A stretch of 64,000 bases of DNA from Actinoalloteichus caeruleus DSM 43889 (GCF_000429185.2 NZ_AUBJ02000001.1:2232001-2296000); one strand, 5' to 3'. Shown: positions 1 through 7,985, numbered from the stretch's first letter. A program made the numbers and translations. The notes: a model not told the origin generated them from the sequence alone.

Positions 1-95
1 CGGTATCTTTCATAGCAGCAGACCGACGGACATCCGTTCGGTGAGAAGTTCTCGCCTCCGATCCGGACACCGGGGAAACCGGGCCCCAACGGGTC

Positions 96-785
96 GTGGC
101 CACCATCACCAACGAGGGACCCAAGACCCTCGTCGACGTCAGCCACACCCCCAGCCCCGACCAACTCCCGGGCACCGTCACCGCCACCGACGAACACCCC
201 TTCTGGGTCGACGACCACGGCCGCTGGACCCACGCCACCGACCTCACCCGAGGAGACACCCTCCTCACCCCCACCGGCGACCACACCACCATCACCCACT
301 CCCACACCTACCCCCACCACCACCGCGTCCACAACCTCACCATCCACGCCGCCCACACGTACTATGTGCTGGCCGGCACCACGCCGGTCCTGGTTCATAA
401 CACCGGCGGCAGCGGTCACATGTGCGATATCACGGCGACAGCTCCTGACGGGAGCACGCGTGTCGATGTAAAGCTGGAGAGCGGTGACATGACTCCGGAG
501 GAGGCTGCTCTCGGCTATCCCAATAATTCGGCTTTCACGCACACAGAGCACCGGTTCTCACGTATGGCAGGTGCTTCCACAGGGCCGAAGGTCTCACTTC
601 CGGGCGATCCGTTCGCTGGTAAGTACCCGTTGAGCCCTGGTGACGCAGTGGCGATGCGAGGCCAGCTTCCGCCCTGCTCAAGGTGCAAGGGGGCGATGAA
701 CCGAATGGTCAGGGAATTGGGAGTGTCAGTTACGTATACATGGGACGGGGCCAAGAGCTCCGGAACATGGAAGGCGAGGGGCTAG
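96..785 (+). CDS. Truncated HINT module with deaminase toxin tip (orphan polymorphic toxin)
   Basis: About the first 90 residues are the C-terminal half of a HINT (intein-like) pre-toxin domain: HPFW, a DLTRGDTLL segment, the YYVLAG strand and the terminal VLVHN. The tip follows and carries H149-T-E151 and P-C194-S-R-C197, the HxE and PCxxC zinc motifs of the cytidine-deaminase fold used in toxins. The role is inferred as deamination of nucleic acid in rival cells. Homology to the HINT modules at 1.9 and 4.9 kb continues left to about base 10, but a one-base deletion near 43 puts a stop (TGA, 42-44) in frame, so the N-terminal delivery part is not attached here. The GTG start at 96 is nominal. 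The stop is 2 bases before the Imm10 gene, the usual toxin-immunity arrangement. Confidence 0.8.
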   Translation: MATITNEGPKTLVDVSHTPSPDQLPGTVTATDEHPFWVDDHGRWTHATDLTRGDTLLTPTGDHTTITHSHTYPHHHRVHNLTIHAAHTYYVLAGTTPVLVHNTGGSGHMCDITATAPDGSTRVDVKLESGDMTPEEAALGYPNNSAFTHTEHRFSRMAGASTGPKVSLPGDPFAGKYPLSPGDAVAMRGQLPPCSRCKGAMNRMVRELGVSVTYTWDGAKSSGTWKARG

Positions 786-787
786 GG

Positions 788-1207
788 ATGAGGCTGACCG
801 CCACAGAGGTCGGGTTCTTTGAGGACTACAAGGATGAGGAGGCACTTGAGGTAGGCGTCAGCGGGATGGACGACGCTGGCGTTCAACGATCATTCTCGAT
901 CCAGCGATCCACCTATGAGCCAGACGAGCAGGACGTGCAGTCTGGAATGGACTCCTACAACGTCTCGAACGAGCAGGGATTTACGGTTTACGGCTGCCTG
1001 CGGCGCGTGCGGCTTAACGGCGCGATGCTGGACCTGGAGTTCACAACTGAAGACGCGAATATCCTTGAAACCTCAACTGTCGTGGAAGTGGACCTGCGTG
1101 ATTCGGGAGTTGACGTCACGAACCTGTCCATGAAGCTACGTGAAATATTGGACTGGGGAGCCCCCGAGAAGCGACCAGAACTGATCGGACTGAACGTTTC
1201 CGAGTAG
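788..1207 (+). CDS. Imm10-family immunity protein
   Basis: A 139-residue soluble protein whose central block (QRSTYEPDEQD, GMDSYNV, TVYGCLRRV, LDLEFT) matches my recollection of the Imm10 family, known as antidotes to deaminase toxins. It should bind and neutralise the tip encoded immediately upstream, from which it is separated by two bases. The ATG at 788 is chosen because it sits at the end of the toxin gene; the frame is open further upstream inside the toxin but that stretch is unlike the family. A second, truncated copy lies at 6163-6495. The family call rests on motif pattern only. Confidence 0.8.
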   Translation: MRLTATEVGFFEDYKDEEALEVGVSGMDDAGVQRSFSIQRSTYEPDEQDVQSGMDSYNVSNEQGFTVYGCLRRVRLNGAMLDLEFTTEDANILETSTVVEVDLRDSGVDVTNLSMKLREILDWGAPEKRPELIGLNVSE

Positions 1208-1470
1208 CCGTCTGGTGAGTCAATTTTCCGCTATACGCTAACGCTGGCCGTCCGGATCAATGCATATGGGCCCCCCGGAAGTCATTCCGGGGGGCCCATA
1301 TGGCGTTTGACGGCAACGTCAACGGGTACGGAGGGCGGGCGGTCGGGATCGCCATTCTGGTCGCCGAGGGCCTCGTCCAGTGGCGATGGTTTGGCGCTGG
1401 AGGCGAAGTCGTACGTGGGTCCTCGCGAGTTTGCCGGGAGGGCCTCGTGCCGTTTGGCTACACCGCGGAC
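880..1470. repeat. Duplicated segment: Imm10 3' part, hairpin and integrase tail (second copy about 6163-6750)
   Basis: The stretch from the middle of Imm10 through the hairpin into the integrase-tail remnant recurs at about 6163-6750 with scattered substitutions and small indels. The second copy carries only the last two thirds of Imm10, so it was made by a segmental duplication or recombination event that left its toxin behind. Confidence 0.85.
1263..1302. terminator. Strong bidirectional hairpin after Imm10
   Basis: Perfect 18-bp inverted repeat, arms 1263-1280 and 1285-1302, with a GTCA loop. It lies just past the Imm10 gene and before the minus-strand integrase remnant, so it could stop transcription from both sides. 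A copy with one extra C is at 6551-6591. Confidence 0.8.
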
Positions 1471-1796
1471 GGCATTGTCAGCGGTGCCTGCCGCAACGGG
1501 TGGGTCGTCCTGGGCGTCGTCTATGAGCCGAGGACGTCCTTCAGGGTATCGACGGCTTGGAGTTGGAGTCAGAGTCGTAGGTGGACGTACCGACGGCAGG
1601 GACCGACGATGTTGGCATCGCTCACAAGCTCCTTGAAGACGAGGTCGAGGCCCTGCTTCAGTAGCAGGGTCGCGGCCGAATGCCGTAGGTCATGGAAACG
1701 GACGCGCCAAACTCCGGACCGGGTTGAGGAAGCAGCGCGGGTGAGGTCGACCAGATCGGAAGGTCCGCCGGTCAACGTGGCGAGGACGAGGCTCGG
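1306..1796 (-). pseudogene. Tyrosine recombinase 3'-end remnants
   Basis: Reading the minus strand, 1775-1569 encodes the catalytic HxxR block (RFHDLRHSAATLLLKQG) of a phage-type tyrosine integrase, followed by a damaged copy of the KELxGHxxIGVTxxVYAHVRLRLQ tail. A second fragment at about 1306-1440 encodes a frameshifted C-terminal tail (VRLRLQ-like, then LDEALGDQ). No N-terminal core-binding domain or first catalytic Arg is present, so this is not an active recombinase. Equivalent remnants follow the other toxin-immunity units. Confidence 0.75.
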
Positions 1797-2430
1797 TCAC
1801 TCTAGTCCAATCCTGCTCTCCGGGAAATGAGTCATCCCCCCGGAGCCACGAGATTCGAGCACTGCACCCGTATCAACACTTCGCGGACGACGCGACATGG
1901 ATCGTGTCATCTTCCGAGTGCGGACCTGGCGGCGCGAACGCGAGGAGGCCACCGCGCTGCTCCGCAACGCCGGCTGCCGGGTCAACAGCTTCGTCCCCGG
2001 CACCCTCGTCCTCCTCGCCGACGGCACCCGCACACCCATCGAGGACATCCAACTCGGGGACGAAGTCCTCGCCTCCGACCCGGACACCGGGGAAATCGGA
2101 CCCCAACGGGTCGTGGCCACCATCACCAACGAGGGACCCAAGACCCTCGTCGACGTCAGCCACACCCCCAGCCCCGACCAGCTCCCGGGCACCGTCACCG
2201 CCACCGACGAACACCCCTTCTGGTCGACGACCACGGCCACTGGACCCACGCCACCGACCTCACCCGAGGAGACACCCTCCTCACCCCCACCGGCGACCAC
2301 ACCACCATCACCCACGCCCACACCTACCCCCACCACCACCGCGTCCACAACCTCACCATCAACGCCACCCACACGTACTATGTACTGGCGGGACAGACAC
2401 CTGTCCTGGTTCACAACAGCGGAGGATGCC
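1672..2430. repeat. Long near-identical repeat: integrase remnant plus HINT module (copy at about 4694-5455)
   Basis: From the HxxR block of the integrase remnant, through a roughly 90-bp non-coding junction, to the VLVHN end of the HINT module, this segment is nearly identical to about 4694-5455. Differences are single substitutions, one-base indels and an expansion of a CACGCC repeat in the second copy. Such repeats are substrates for homologous recombination that would swap or delete whole toxin cassettes. Confidence 0.85.
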
Positions 2431-2756
2431 TTCCCGTTCTCAGGGACTGGAGCAGCCAGCGGTTCCAGTTCGGAAATCAGTCTGTCTTGTTAGACAAGAA
2501 AGGAATGGAGCAAATCCTTACTCGTCACCACTCGGATCACTGGGATGGATCAATAAAGAACACTCAAACCTTCTTCGATTCAAACATGAGCGTTGATGAC
2601 ATCCGAGACGCCATCGGCCAGGTAATGAGACAGAACCGCGATACACTAATTCAGCGAGGCAGCCAAGGAATGTATCAGATTCGCGGAAACGCCAACGGGG
2701 TCGATTACGTAGTCGGCCTAAATAAAGGCCGAGTGGGCCAGTTCTATCCGGAATAA
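1897..2756 (+). pseudogene. HINT module plus RNase-like toxin tip, frameshifted
   Basis: 1897-2220 encodes the front of a HINT domain (NSFVPGTLVLLADG, IEDIQLGDEVLASDPDTGE, TDEHPFW). At 2221-2224 one G is missing relative to the first cassette (TTCTGG against TTCTGGG), so the rest of HINT and the tip continue in the frame that ends at 2756. The tip has RHHSDHW, a FFDSNMSVDDI helix, MYQIRG and a final GRVGQFYP strand. That order resembles the BECR group of RNase toxins (colicin E5/EndoU-like), an inference from layout rather than a firm family call. The HINT start has GCRVNSF instead of the usual C-N-S-F, so the first Cys may be displaced. The tip itself is uninterrupted. Confidence 0.65.
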
Positions 2757-2779
2757 AATATCACCGAAGGACCTGAGAC

Positions 2780-3220
2780 ATGGTTGAGATCGAGACGTTC
2801 CTAAGGGGCGCGGACGGCGGATTTGTTCGAGTCGACGCATGTGACATCCCGCCACCCGACCTTGACTACATCGAAGGCGCCATTCGGCTGTCCGTTGATG
2901 GATTGGAAATCATCGGCACTGAAGAGTGGGACTACGTTGACCAGCTTTGGTGCTATATCGCCGCCATGGTGACAAGCGTACAGTCATCGGGTTACGCGGA
3001 GACGTATTTTCCGGATCAGCCGATCAAGCTGTCCCTGCGGGCCGCAGGTTCCCGCGTCTTGGTGACCGTAGTAACTGGACAAGAAACGAGGACAGCGAGC
3101 ACTTCACTTCTCGACTTTCTGGAGGCCGTCAAAGAGGCTGGGATGATTTTCTTCCGGACGATGTCCGAGTTTGTCCCGGCTAACACGTATGTCGAGGCGC
3201 AGCAGGACCTGTCAGTTTGA
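2780..3220 (+). CDS. Probable cognate immunity protein, unnamed family
   Basis: A 146-residue soluble protein starting 23 bases after the RNase-like tip, with AAGGA nine bases before the ATG. I do not recognise a named family. It is acidic at the N-terminus (IEGAIRLSVDG) with predicted beta strands and no membrane segment. Position directly after a toxin tip and intactness beside a frameshifted toxin are the reasons for calling it immunity. Confidence 0.6.
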   Translation: MVEIETFLRGADGGFVRVDACDIPPPDLDYIEGAIRLSVDGLEIIGTEEWDYVDQLWCYIAAMVTSVQSSGYAETYFPDQPIKLSLRAAGSRVLVTVVTGQETRTASTSLLDFLEAVKEAGMIFFRTMSEFVPANTYVEAQQDLSV

Positions 3221-3222
3221 CC

Positions 3223-3404
3223 AAGCCAGTGGCCCCGCCGAGGATCCCCTTCGACTCACATGGCCAATTTGTTTTCTCCAACGGAAAAAATACATTACAC
3301 CCGATGTCGACGGACACAACACAACAAACGGCTGGAAGGTGATCAACTCCGATGGAAAATGAAAAGGAACCTATGACTCGGAGCTCAATCGAATCGAAGA
3401 TTGA
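3223..3404 (+). pseudogene. Ntox21-like toxin tip remnant
   Basis: Three-frame reading shows one broken protein: IPFDSHGQFVFSNGK, then after a lost A in an A-run (3285-3290) KKYITPDVDGHN and NGWKVINSDGK, then a TGA where an Arg would be expected, then KGTYDSELNRIED and a stop at 3402-3404. The DVDGHN..GWK block is characteristic, to my knowledge, of Ntox21, the tip of CdiA of Enterobacter cloacae that cleaves 16S rRNA. No HINT module precedes it. The next gene resembles the immunity protein of that toxin, which supports the call. Confidence 0.6.
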
Positions 3405-3843
3405 TTTATTTTCAATCGAGATACTGGAACAGGATGATAACTCAGATAATTGGGGAACTATGGGGCAAATCAGGGTAGGCAAAGACTTTTGCGAAAGATT
3501 CTCGATCAACTTAAGCTTTTGGTCACCCAAGGACTACCGTCTAAGCTGGACGAACGCCCTCAGAAACATCGACAAATCCTCTACGTCCACTTCCTGTCTT
3601 ATCGCCTCGATCACCGATCCGGAAAACAGCAACTTTGTCTCCTGTTGGCCGATGTATCGATATGGAGACGTGGTCTACGTCCAAAATTCACTTATTTTTC
3701 TAGACCAGCTCAGTGAGCCTTTCAACCCGGAGCACCCATGGAATCACATCCAACCCCATCAGGAAGTAAGCGATGACGGGACCAGAATTTCCCAGTGGAC
3801 TACTAGCATCTCCGCCGTGCGAGAGTTTCGCAGAGATTATTAG
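3373..3843 (+). CDS. CdiI-like immunity protein (E. cloacae CdiI type)
   Basis: A 156-residue soluble protein with the order LSFWSPKDYRLSW, CLIASITDP, VVYVQNSLIFLDQ and DGTRISQW. This closely resembles what I recall of the CdiI immunity protein of Enterobacter cloacae, which blocks the Ntox21 16S-rRNA nuclease. The ATG at 3373 is preferred because AAGGA lies just upstream; an earlier in-frame ATG is at 3352. Either start overlaps the end of the Ntox21-like remnant, as expected for an original toxin-immunity pair. The immunity gene is intact although its toxin is broken. Confidence 0.7.
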   Translation: MTRSSIESKIDLFSIEILEQDDNSDNWGTMGQIRVGKDFCERFSINLSFWSPKDYRLSWTNALRNIDKSSTSTSCLIASITDPENSNFVSCWPMYRYGDVVYVQNSLIFLDQLSEPFNPEHPWNHIQPHQEVSDDGTRISQWTTSISAVREFRRDY

Positions 3844-3972
3844 GACGATTAAGCGAACAAGCTCACGGGTGACACACTTGGTACCATGCACCTCAAACCA
3901 CAAATTGGGCAGCGAGGTTCGACGACGGTGTTCTAACTGCGGACCAATCACTTCACGACCCTCGCCGAACCG

Positions 3973-4386
3973 ATGACTCACGATACCGAAAACTTTCACG
4001 ACGCGTTCTCTAGCTTTGTCAGAAAGTCCGGTCGGTGGCGTGACGTCGAACCGGAGGCACTTTTTTCGCAATGGAGGACGTTCGTCGAGGAGTGCGAACA
4101 GGGCTATCGGGGTGATGCCGAAGACTACTTCAATGATCTGACATCGAGGGATTGCCTGGCAAATGCATTGAATTCTGCGGAACTGCAAAAATTTCCCGAG
4201 CTTGCACTACTAAGCGCAGAAGTGGAAGCCGTGGACTCAAGATTCCGTGCACTTCTATTTCCTGATGCGTTCCCAAGAATGCCCGAGGAAGTCTGGTGGG
4301 CGCGCGGAGTGGTGAAATTTGCAGGTAGGCGCCTGGTGGAGGACTTGAGGCGCGAATATCGCGTTGAGCCGGAGCTAGTCGAATAG
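3973..4386 (+). CDS. Putative orphan immunity protein, unnamed family
   Basis: A 137-residue, acidic, probably all-helical protein with the run EQGYRGDAEDYFNDL, a RDCLANAL helix, FRALL and a C-terminal AGRRLVEDLRREY. Similar W-x-FV-x-EQGY proteins occur in many actinobacteria beside toxin cassettes, so I infer immunity. No toxin tip is recognisable in 3844-3972; one frame there has a CSNCG pair but too little to name. A strong terminator follows 26 bases later, closing this unit. Confidence 0.55.
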   Translation: MTHDTENFHDAFSSFVRKSGRWRDVEPEALFSQWRTFVEECEQGYRGDAEDYFNDLTSRDCLANALNSAELQKFPELALLSAEVEAVDSRFRALLFPDAFPRMPEEVWWARGVVKFAGRRLVEDLRREYRVEPELVE

Positions 4387-4411
4387 TTGTTGAAGGTTCG
4401 CGCAAGCAAGG

Positions 4412-4446
4412 AGAAGCCCCGTCAGGTGCGTTCTGACGGGGCTTCT
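4412..4446 (+). terminator. Rho-independent-type hairpin
   Basis: Perfect 13-bp stem (4412-4424 with 4434-4446) and a 9-base loop just after the immunity gene ending at 4386; it closes the second cassette. Confidence 0.8.
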
Positions 4447-4542
4447 TGCGTCATCAGACGGCGATAGTTTACGGCAACGGCAACGAACGGGGGCCGCACA
4501 GGGGCGGTTTAACACCGTTGGAGCGCACCCCTCAGTGGTCTC

Positions 4543-4812
4543 CTAGCTGCCGCGTGCGGTCCCGAGGGTGTTGATGGCGTCATGCTGGAGGCGGAGTCGG
4601 ACATCAGTGTAGACGGTGGCGGTGACGCCGATGTTGGTGTGGCCCACCAGCTCCTTGGGAACGAGGCCAACGCCCTGTCCCAGAAGCAGGGTCGCGGCCG
4701 AATGCCGTAGGTCATGGAAACGGACGCGCCAAACTCCGGACCGGATTGAGGAAGCAGTGCGGGTGAGGTCGACCAGATCGGAAGGTCCGCCGGTCAGCGT
4801 GGCGAGGCCGAG
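4543..4812 (-). pseudogene. Tyrosine recombinase C-terminal remnant
   Basis: The minus strand from about 4812 down to a TAG at 4543-4545 reads without interruption: RFHDLRHSAATLLLGQG, then KELVGHTNIGVTATVYTDV and LRLQHDAINTLGTARGS. It keeps the HxxR box and the nucleophilic Tyr of the integrase but lacks the core-binding domain and first Arg. It is the cleanest of the remnants and shows the parental frame. Confidence 0.8.
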
Positions 4813-4918
4813 GCTCGGTCACTCTAGTCCAATCCTGCTCTCCGGGAAATGAGTCATCCCCCCGGATCCACGAGATTCGAACACTGCACCCGTATCAACA
4901 CTTCACGGACGACGCGAC

Positions 4919-5782
4919 ATGGATCGTGCCATCTTCCGGGTGCGGACCTGGCGACGCGAACGCGACGAGGCCACCGCGCTGCTCCGCAACGCCGGCTGCC
5001 GGGCCAACAGCTCCGTCCCCGGCACCCTCGTCCTCCTCGCCGACGGCACCCACACACCCATCGAGGACAACCAACTCGGAGACGAAGTCCTCGCCTCCGA
5101 CCCGGACACCGGGGAAATCGGACCCCAACGGATCGTGGCCACCACCACCAACGAGGGACCCAAGACCCTCGTCGACGTCAGCCACACCCCAGCCCCGACC
5201 AGCTCCCCGGCACCGTCACCGCCACCGACGAACACCCCTTCTGGGTCGACGACCACGGCCGCTGGACCCACGCCACCGACCTCCCCCGAGGAGACACCCT
5301 CCTCACCCCCACCGGCGACCACACCACCATCACCACGCCCACGCCCACGCCCACGCCCACACCTACCCCCACCACCACCACGTCCACAACCTCACCATCA
5401 ACGCCACCCACACGTACTATGTGCTGGCCGGCACCACACCGGTCCTGGTTCACAATTCCGATCCCTGCGGCCCGGATTTGGGTGATTCCTGGAAACCGAA
5501 GCCCGCTGCGCAGGTTTGCGGAAAGGGCGGATGCGAGGAAGTTGCTGATCATATTCAGTCGACCATCGGAGGAGAGATTATGAGAATCACCGATAGGTAC
5601 GGAGCACCCCGGGGCTTGGAAAATTTCGCGGCATCGACAGCCACTGGAGCCACCACGACGTCGTCGTCAAGAATGGTCGAGTATTCGATGCGACGACCGG
5701 CAGACGGGGCGAACCAATCGATCAGTATCTAAGCTACTTCGAGTACGGCGACGACCTTGTATTCAGCCCAGCTCCTAGGTAA
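4919..5782 (+). pseudogene. HINT module plus papain-like toxin tip, multiply frameshifted
   Basis: The HINT front (4919-5190) is as in the 1.9-kb copy but reads NSSVPGT. A lost C near 5190 and a changed CACGCC repeat (four copies, 5334-5357, against one in the other cassette) shift the frame twice before YYVLAG and VLVHN. The tip starts PCGPDLGDSW, with CGKGGCEEVADHIQ and GGEIMRITDRYG; near 5612 another shift occurs, after which FRGIDSHWSHHDVVV, GRVFDATTG and EPIDQYLSYF lead to a TAA at 5780-5782. The GGC...HHDVVV...D order suggests a papain/transglutaminase-like protease or deamidase tip. At least three frameshifts make it inactive as drawn. Confidence 0.7.
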
Positions 5783-5793
5783 AAGGTGTCTAC

Positions 5794-6141
5794 ATGGTCC
5801 TTCGCGAGAGACTAGCTGACGCCCATAGGCGTCCTGGCTTGTATGGATTGACCACCTTCGGCGAGGTGACTGCATTTGTGACCGGCATGGATGCCGCAAC
5901 AGAATGGAATTTCCTGAAGGGATTTCGAGACTGGCTACACCACAAATCAGGATTGGGCGCCAGCCTAACGTGGCAAGTTTTGGTGGTGCAAATCGCCTAC
6001 CCCAACAAGGACAACAATTTTTGGCACAGAGCCATGCACGAGGAAAGCGTCGAAGCCGTTACCACACTCTTCAACGAACTCGATTTGTTCCTCTCCCATC
6101 GGGAATCAGACCCCAACGGAGACCTACCGGACTTGAACTAA
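5794..6141 (+). CDS. Probable immunity protein for the papain-like tip
   Basis: A 115-residue soluble protein beginning 12 bases after the true end of the papain-like tip. It has GLYGLTTFGEVTAFVTGMD, a FLKGFRDWL helix and LTWQVLVVQIAYP. I do not know a family name; its position and its conservation of an open frame beside a wrecked toxin argue for immunity. No membrane segment or signal peptide is visible. Confidence 0.6.
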   Translation: MVLRERLADAHRRPGLYGLTTFGEVTAFVTGMDAATEWNFLKGFRDWLHHKSGLGASLTWQVLVVQIAYPNKDNNFWHRAMHEESVEAVTTLFNELDLFLSHRESDPNGDLPDLN

Positions 6142-6162
6142 TAGGGAACACGAAAGCTCGAC

Positions 6163-6495
6163 TCTGGCGTTCAGAGATCATTTTCGATCCAGCGATCCAC
6201 CTATGAGCCAGACGAGCAGGACGTGCAGTCTGGTATGGACTCCTACAACGTCTCGAAAGGGCAGGGGGTCACGGTTTATGGCTGTCTGCGGCGCGTGCGA
6301 CTTAACGGCGCGATGCTGGACCTGGAGTTCACAGCTGAAGACGCGGATATCCTTGAAATCTCGACTGTCGTGGAAGTGGACCTGCGTGATTCGCGTGTTG
6401 ACATCACGAACCTGTCCATGAAGCTACGTGAGATCTTGGACTGGGGAGACCCCGAGAAGCGACCAGAACTGATCGGACCGAGCGTTTCCGAGTAG
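6163..6495 (+). pseudogene. 5'-truncated Imm10 duplicate
   Basis: From IQRSTYEPDEQDVQ-equivalent codons to the stop, this copies the 788-1207 Imm10 gene with a handful of amino-acid changes (for example KGQGVTVYG for EQGFTVYG). About the first 30 residues are missing, the join falling near 6163 directly behind the preceding immunity gene. A short ATG-initiated product from 6226 is possible but would lack the first strands. Confidence 0.8.
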
Positions 6496-6550
6496 CCGTC
6501 TGGTGAGTCAATTTCCCGCTATACGCTAACGCTGGCCGTCCGGATCGATG

Positions 6551-6591
6551 CATATGGGCCCCCCGGAAGTCATTCCGGGCGGGCCCATATG
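6551..6591. terminator. Hairpin, second copy
   Basis: Same inverted repeat as 1263-1302 with one inserted C in the right arm (arms 6551-6568 and 6573-6591). Confidence 0.7.
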
Positions 6592-6750
6592 GCGTTTGAC
6601 GGCAACGTCAACGGGTACGGAGGGCGGGCGGTCGGGGTTGCCATTCTGGTCGCCGAGGACCTCGTCCAGGTGGCGATGGTTTGGCGCTGGAGGCGAAGTC
6701 GTACTTGGGCCCTCGCGAGTTTGCCGGGAGGGCCTCGTGCCGTTTGGCTA
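6592..6750 (-). pseudogene. Integrase C-terminal tail remnant
   Basis: On the minus strand this encodes VRLRLQRQTIAT, the tail following the catalytic Tyr of the integrase, then a frameshifted end. It is the duplicate of 1306-1440 and separates the third and fourth toxin units. Confidence 0.6.
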
Positions 6751-6754
6751 CACC

Positions 6755-6997
6755 GGTGTTCCGTTCGATGCCAACGGATTCCCTGACTTCGCTGCATGGC
6801 GTCACCCTCAGGTGCCGGGACGTTCGACTTCAACTCACTGGTAGCCGGCGAAGGACTTCAGGCTAGCCAATGAGGCAGCCGGGCCACCTTCGACCCCGGC
6901 AGGCTACACGTGGCATCATCACCAAGATTGTGCGCCTATGCAGCTCATCGATCGACAAATTCATGCCGACACCGGGCACACCGGAGGTTTCAGATGA
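6755..6997 (+). pseudogene. HNH/EndoVII-type (EHHH-like) toxin tip remnant
   Basis: No single frame is open, but three consecutive pieces form one protein: GVPFDANGFPDFAAWRHPQV, then DVRLQLTGSR, then DFRLANEAAG, GYTWHHHQDC, MQLIDRQIHAD and TGHTGGFR with a TGA at 6995-6997. The W-HHH-Q-D and later H..H-T-G-G are the metal and catalytic layout of HNH/ENDO VII nuclease toxins (GH-E/EHHH type). The original stop overlaps the ATG of the SUKH gene (ATGA), the classic coupled toxin-immunity end. No HINT module is left. Confidence 0.7.
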
Positions 6998-7476
6998 CGG
7001 ATCTATTCGAGGATGGCGACTACTATACCGGGCCTCAGCTCGACAGAGACATGGTCCTTCGAGCTGAGGAGGACCTCCGGGTGCGCCTGCCTCGTAGCTA
7101 CGTCGAGGTGCTACTCCTCAGGAACGGAGGTACTCCGCGGCATCGTTGCTATCCCACGTCGTTTCCGACTTCATGGGCTGACGATCATTTCGAGATCAGC
7201 GGGATTCGAGGAATCGGTGGATTTTGGGGAATCGACTCCACGTCCGGTCATGGAAGCTCATACCTGATCTCCGAGTGGGATTATCCGGAAATTGGCGTAG
7301 TGATTTGCGACACGCCTTCCGGTGGCCATGACACGGTAATGCTCGACTATTCCGAGTGCGACTCGGAGGGGAACCCTTCCATCGCGTACATCGATGAAGA
7401 TCGCATCCCTCGGCGGGTAGCGCGTTCGTTTGACGAGTTCCTCGCGCGGCTAGTTCGTTGTGATTCGGTAGGCTAG
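6994..7476 (+). CDS. SMI1/KNR4 (SUKH) immunity protein
   Basis: A 160-residue protein with the SUKH layout: LRAEEDLRVRLPRSYVEVLLLRNGG near the start, GIRGIGGFWGIDS in the middle, and YPEIGVVICDTPSGGHDTVMLDYS followed by EDRIPRRVARSFDEFL. SUKH proteins are known immunity factors against many nuclease and deaminase toxins. The ATG at 6994 has GGAGG nine bases upstream and overlaps the toxin stop by ATGA. It should be the antidote of the HNH-like tip. A truncated paralogue is at 9732-10028. Confidence 0.85.
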   Translation: MTDLFEDGDYYTGPQLDRDMVLRAEEDLRVRLPRSYVEVLLLRNGGTPRHRCYPTSFPTSWADDHFEISGIRGIGGFWGIDSTSGHGSSYLISEWDYPEIGVVICDTPSGGHDTVMLDYSECDSEGNPSIAYIDEDRIPRRVARSFDEFLARLVRCDSVG

Positions 7477-7534
7477 ATTCGATGTACATTAGCCGGGAAG
7501 GGGCTGGCAAGTAGCTCCTTCCCGGTCGATAGGC

Positions 7535-7573
7535 AAAGACCCCCTCCGCCATACTTTTGCGGAGGGGGTCTTT
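7535..7573. terminator. Strong hairpin after the SUKH gene
   Basis: Perfect 15-bp stem (7535-7549 with 7559-7573) with a T-run in the right arm and loop, 58 bases past the SUKH stop. Confidence 0.85.
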
Positions 7574-7603
7574 GGTGTTTTGACGCCAACGCTGACGGCA
7601 ACG

Positions 7604-7985
7604 TCAGCGGACGACGGCTGCGGCGGGTAGGTCTTCGAGGCCGTCGTCGGCTGAGCCGAGGGTGTTGCCGAGGGCGTCGATGTCTTGACTCTGGAGCCGG
7701 AGCCTCACGTGTGGGCGTAGACGCTGGCGGTGACGCCGATGTGGGCGTGGCCGGGGAGTTCCTTGATGACGAAGAGGTCGATGCCTTGTTCCAGGAGCAG
7801 GGTGGTGGTTGAGTGGCGGAGGTCGTGGAAGCGGACGTGTCGGAGTCCGGCCCGGTTGAGGAAGCTGCGGAAGCGGCGGGTGGGGTTGGCCGGGTCGAGA
7901 GGTCGTTCGATCGGCATGGTGAAGACGAGGCCCTGTCACTCCAGTCCAGTTCTGCCGTCCTCCATGCTCTTCATGGGAATGGCAG
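7604..7985 (-). pseudogene. Tyrosine recombinase C-terminal remnant
   Basis: The minus strand reads PIERPLDPANPTRRF, LNRAGLRHVRFHDLRHS, LLLEQGIDLFVIKELPGHAH and GVTASVYAH. There two extra bases (ACAC for AC) break the frame, after which VRLRLQSQDIDALGNTL continues to a TGA near 7604. The 5' junction (GTCAC.C.AGTCCAGTTCTGC on the + strand, about 7937) is shared with the remnants at 1796, 4820 and 9630. Confidence 0.8.

Noticed and set aside
1904-2596. His/Pro/Arg-rich long frames across the HINT modules (also near 4849-5732)
   Set aside because: They are off-frame readings of the HINT coding repeats; their composition follows the alternating CAC/CCC codons of the true frame.
3844-3972. Toxin tip before the 3973 immunity-like gene
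   Set aside because: A CSNCG pair and a few helical residues appear in one frame, but there is too little to support a domain.
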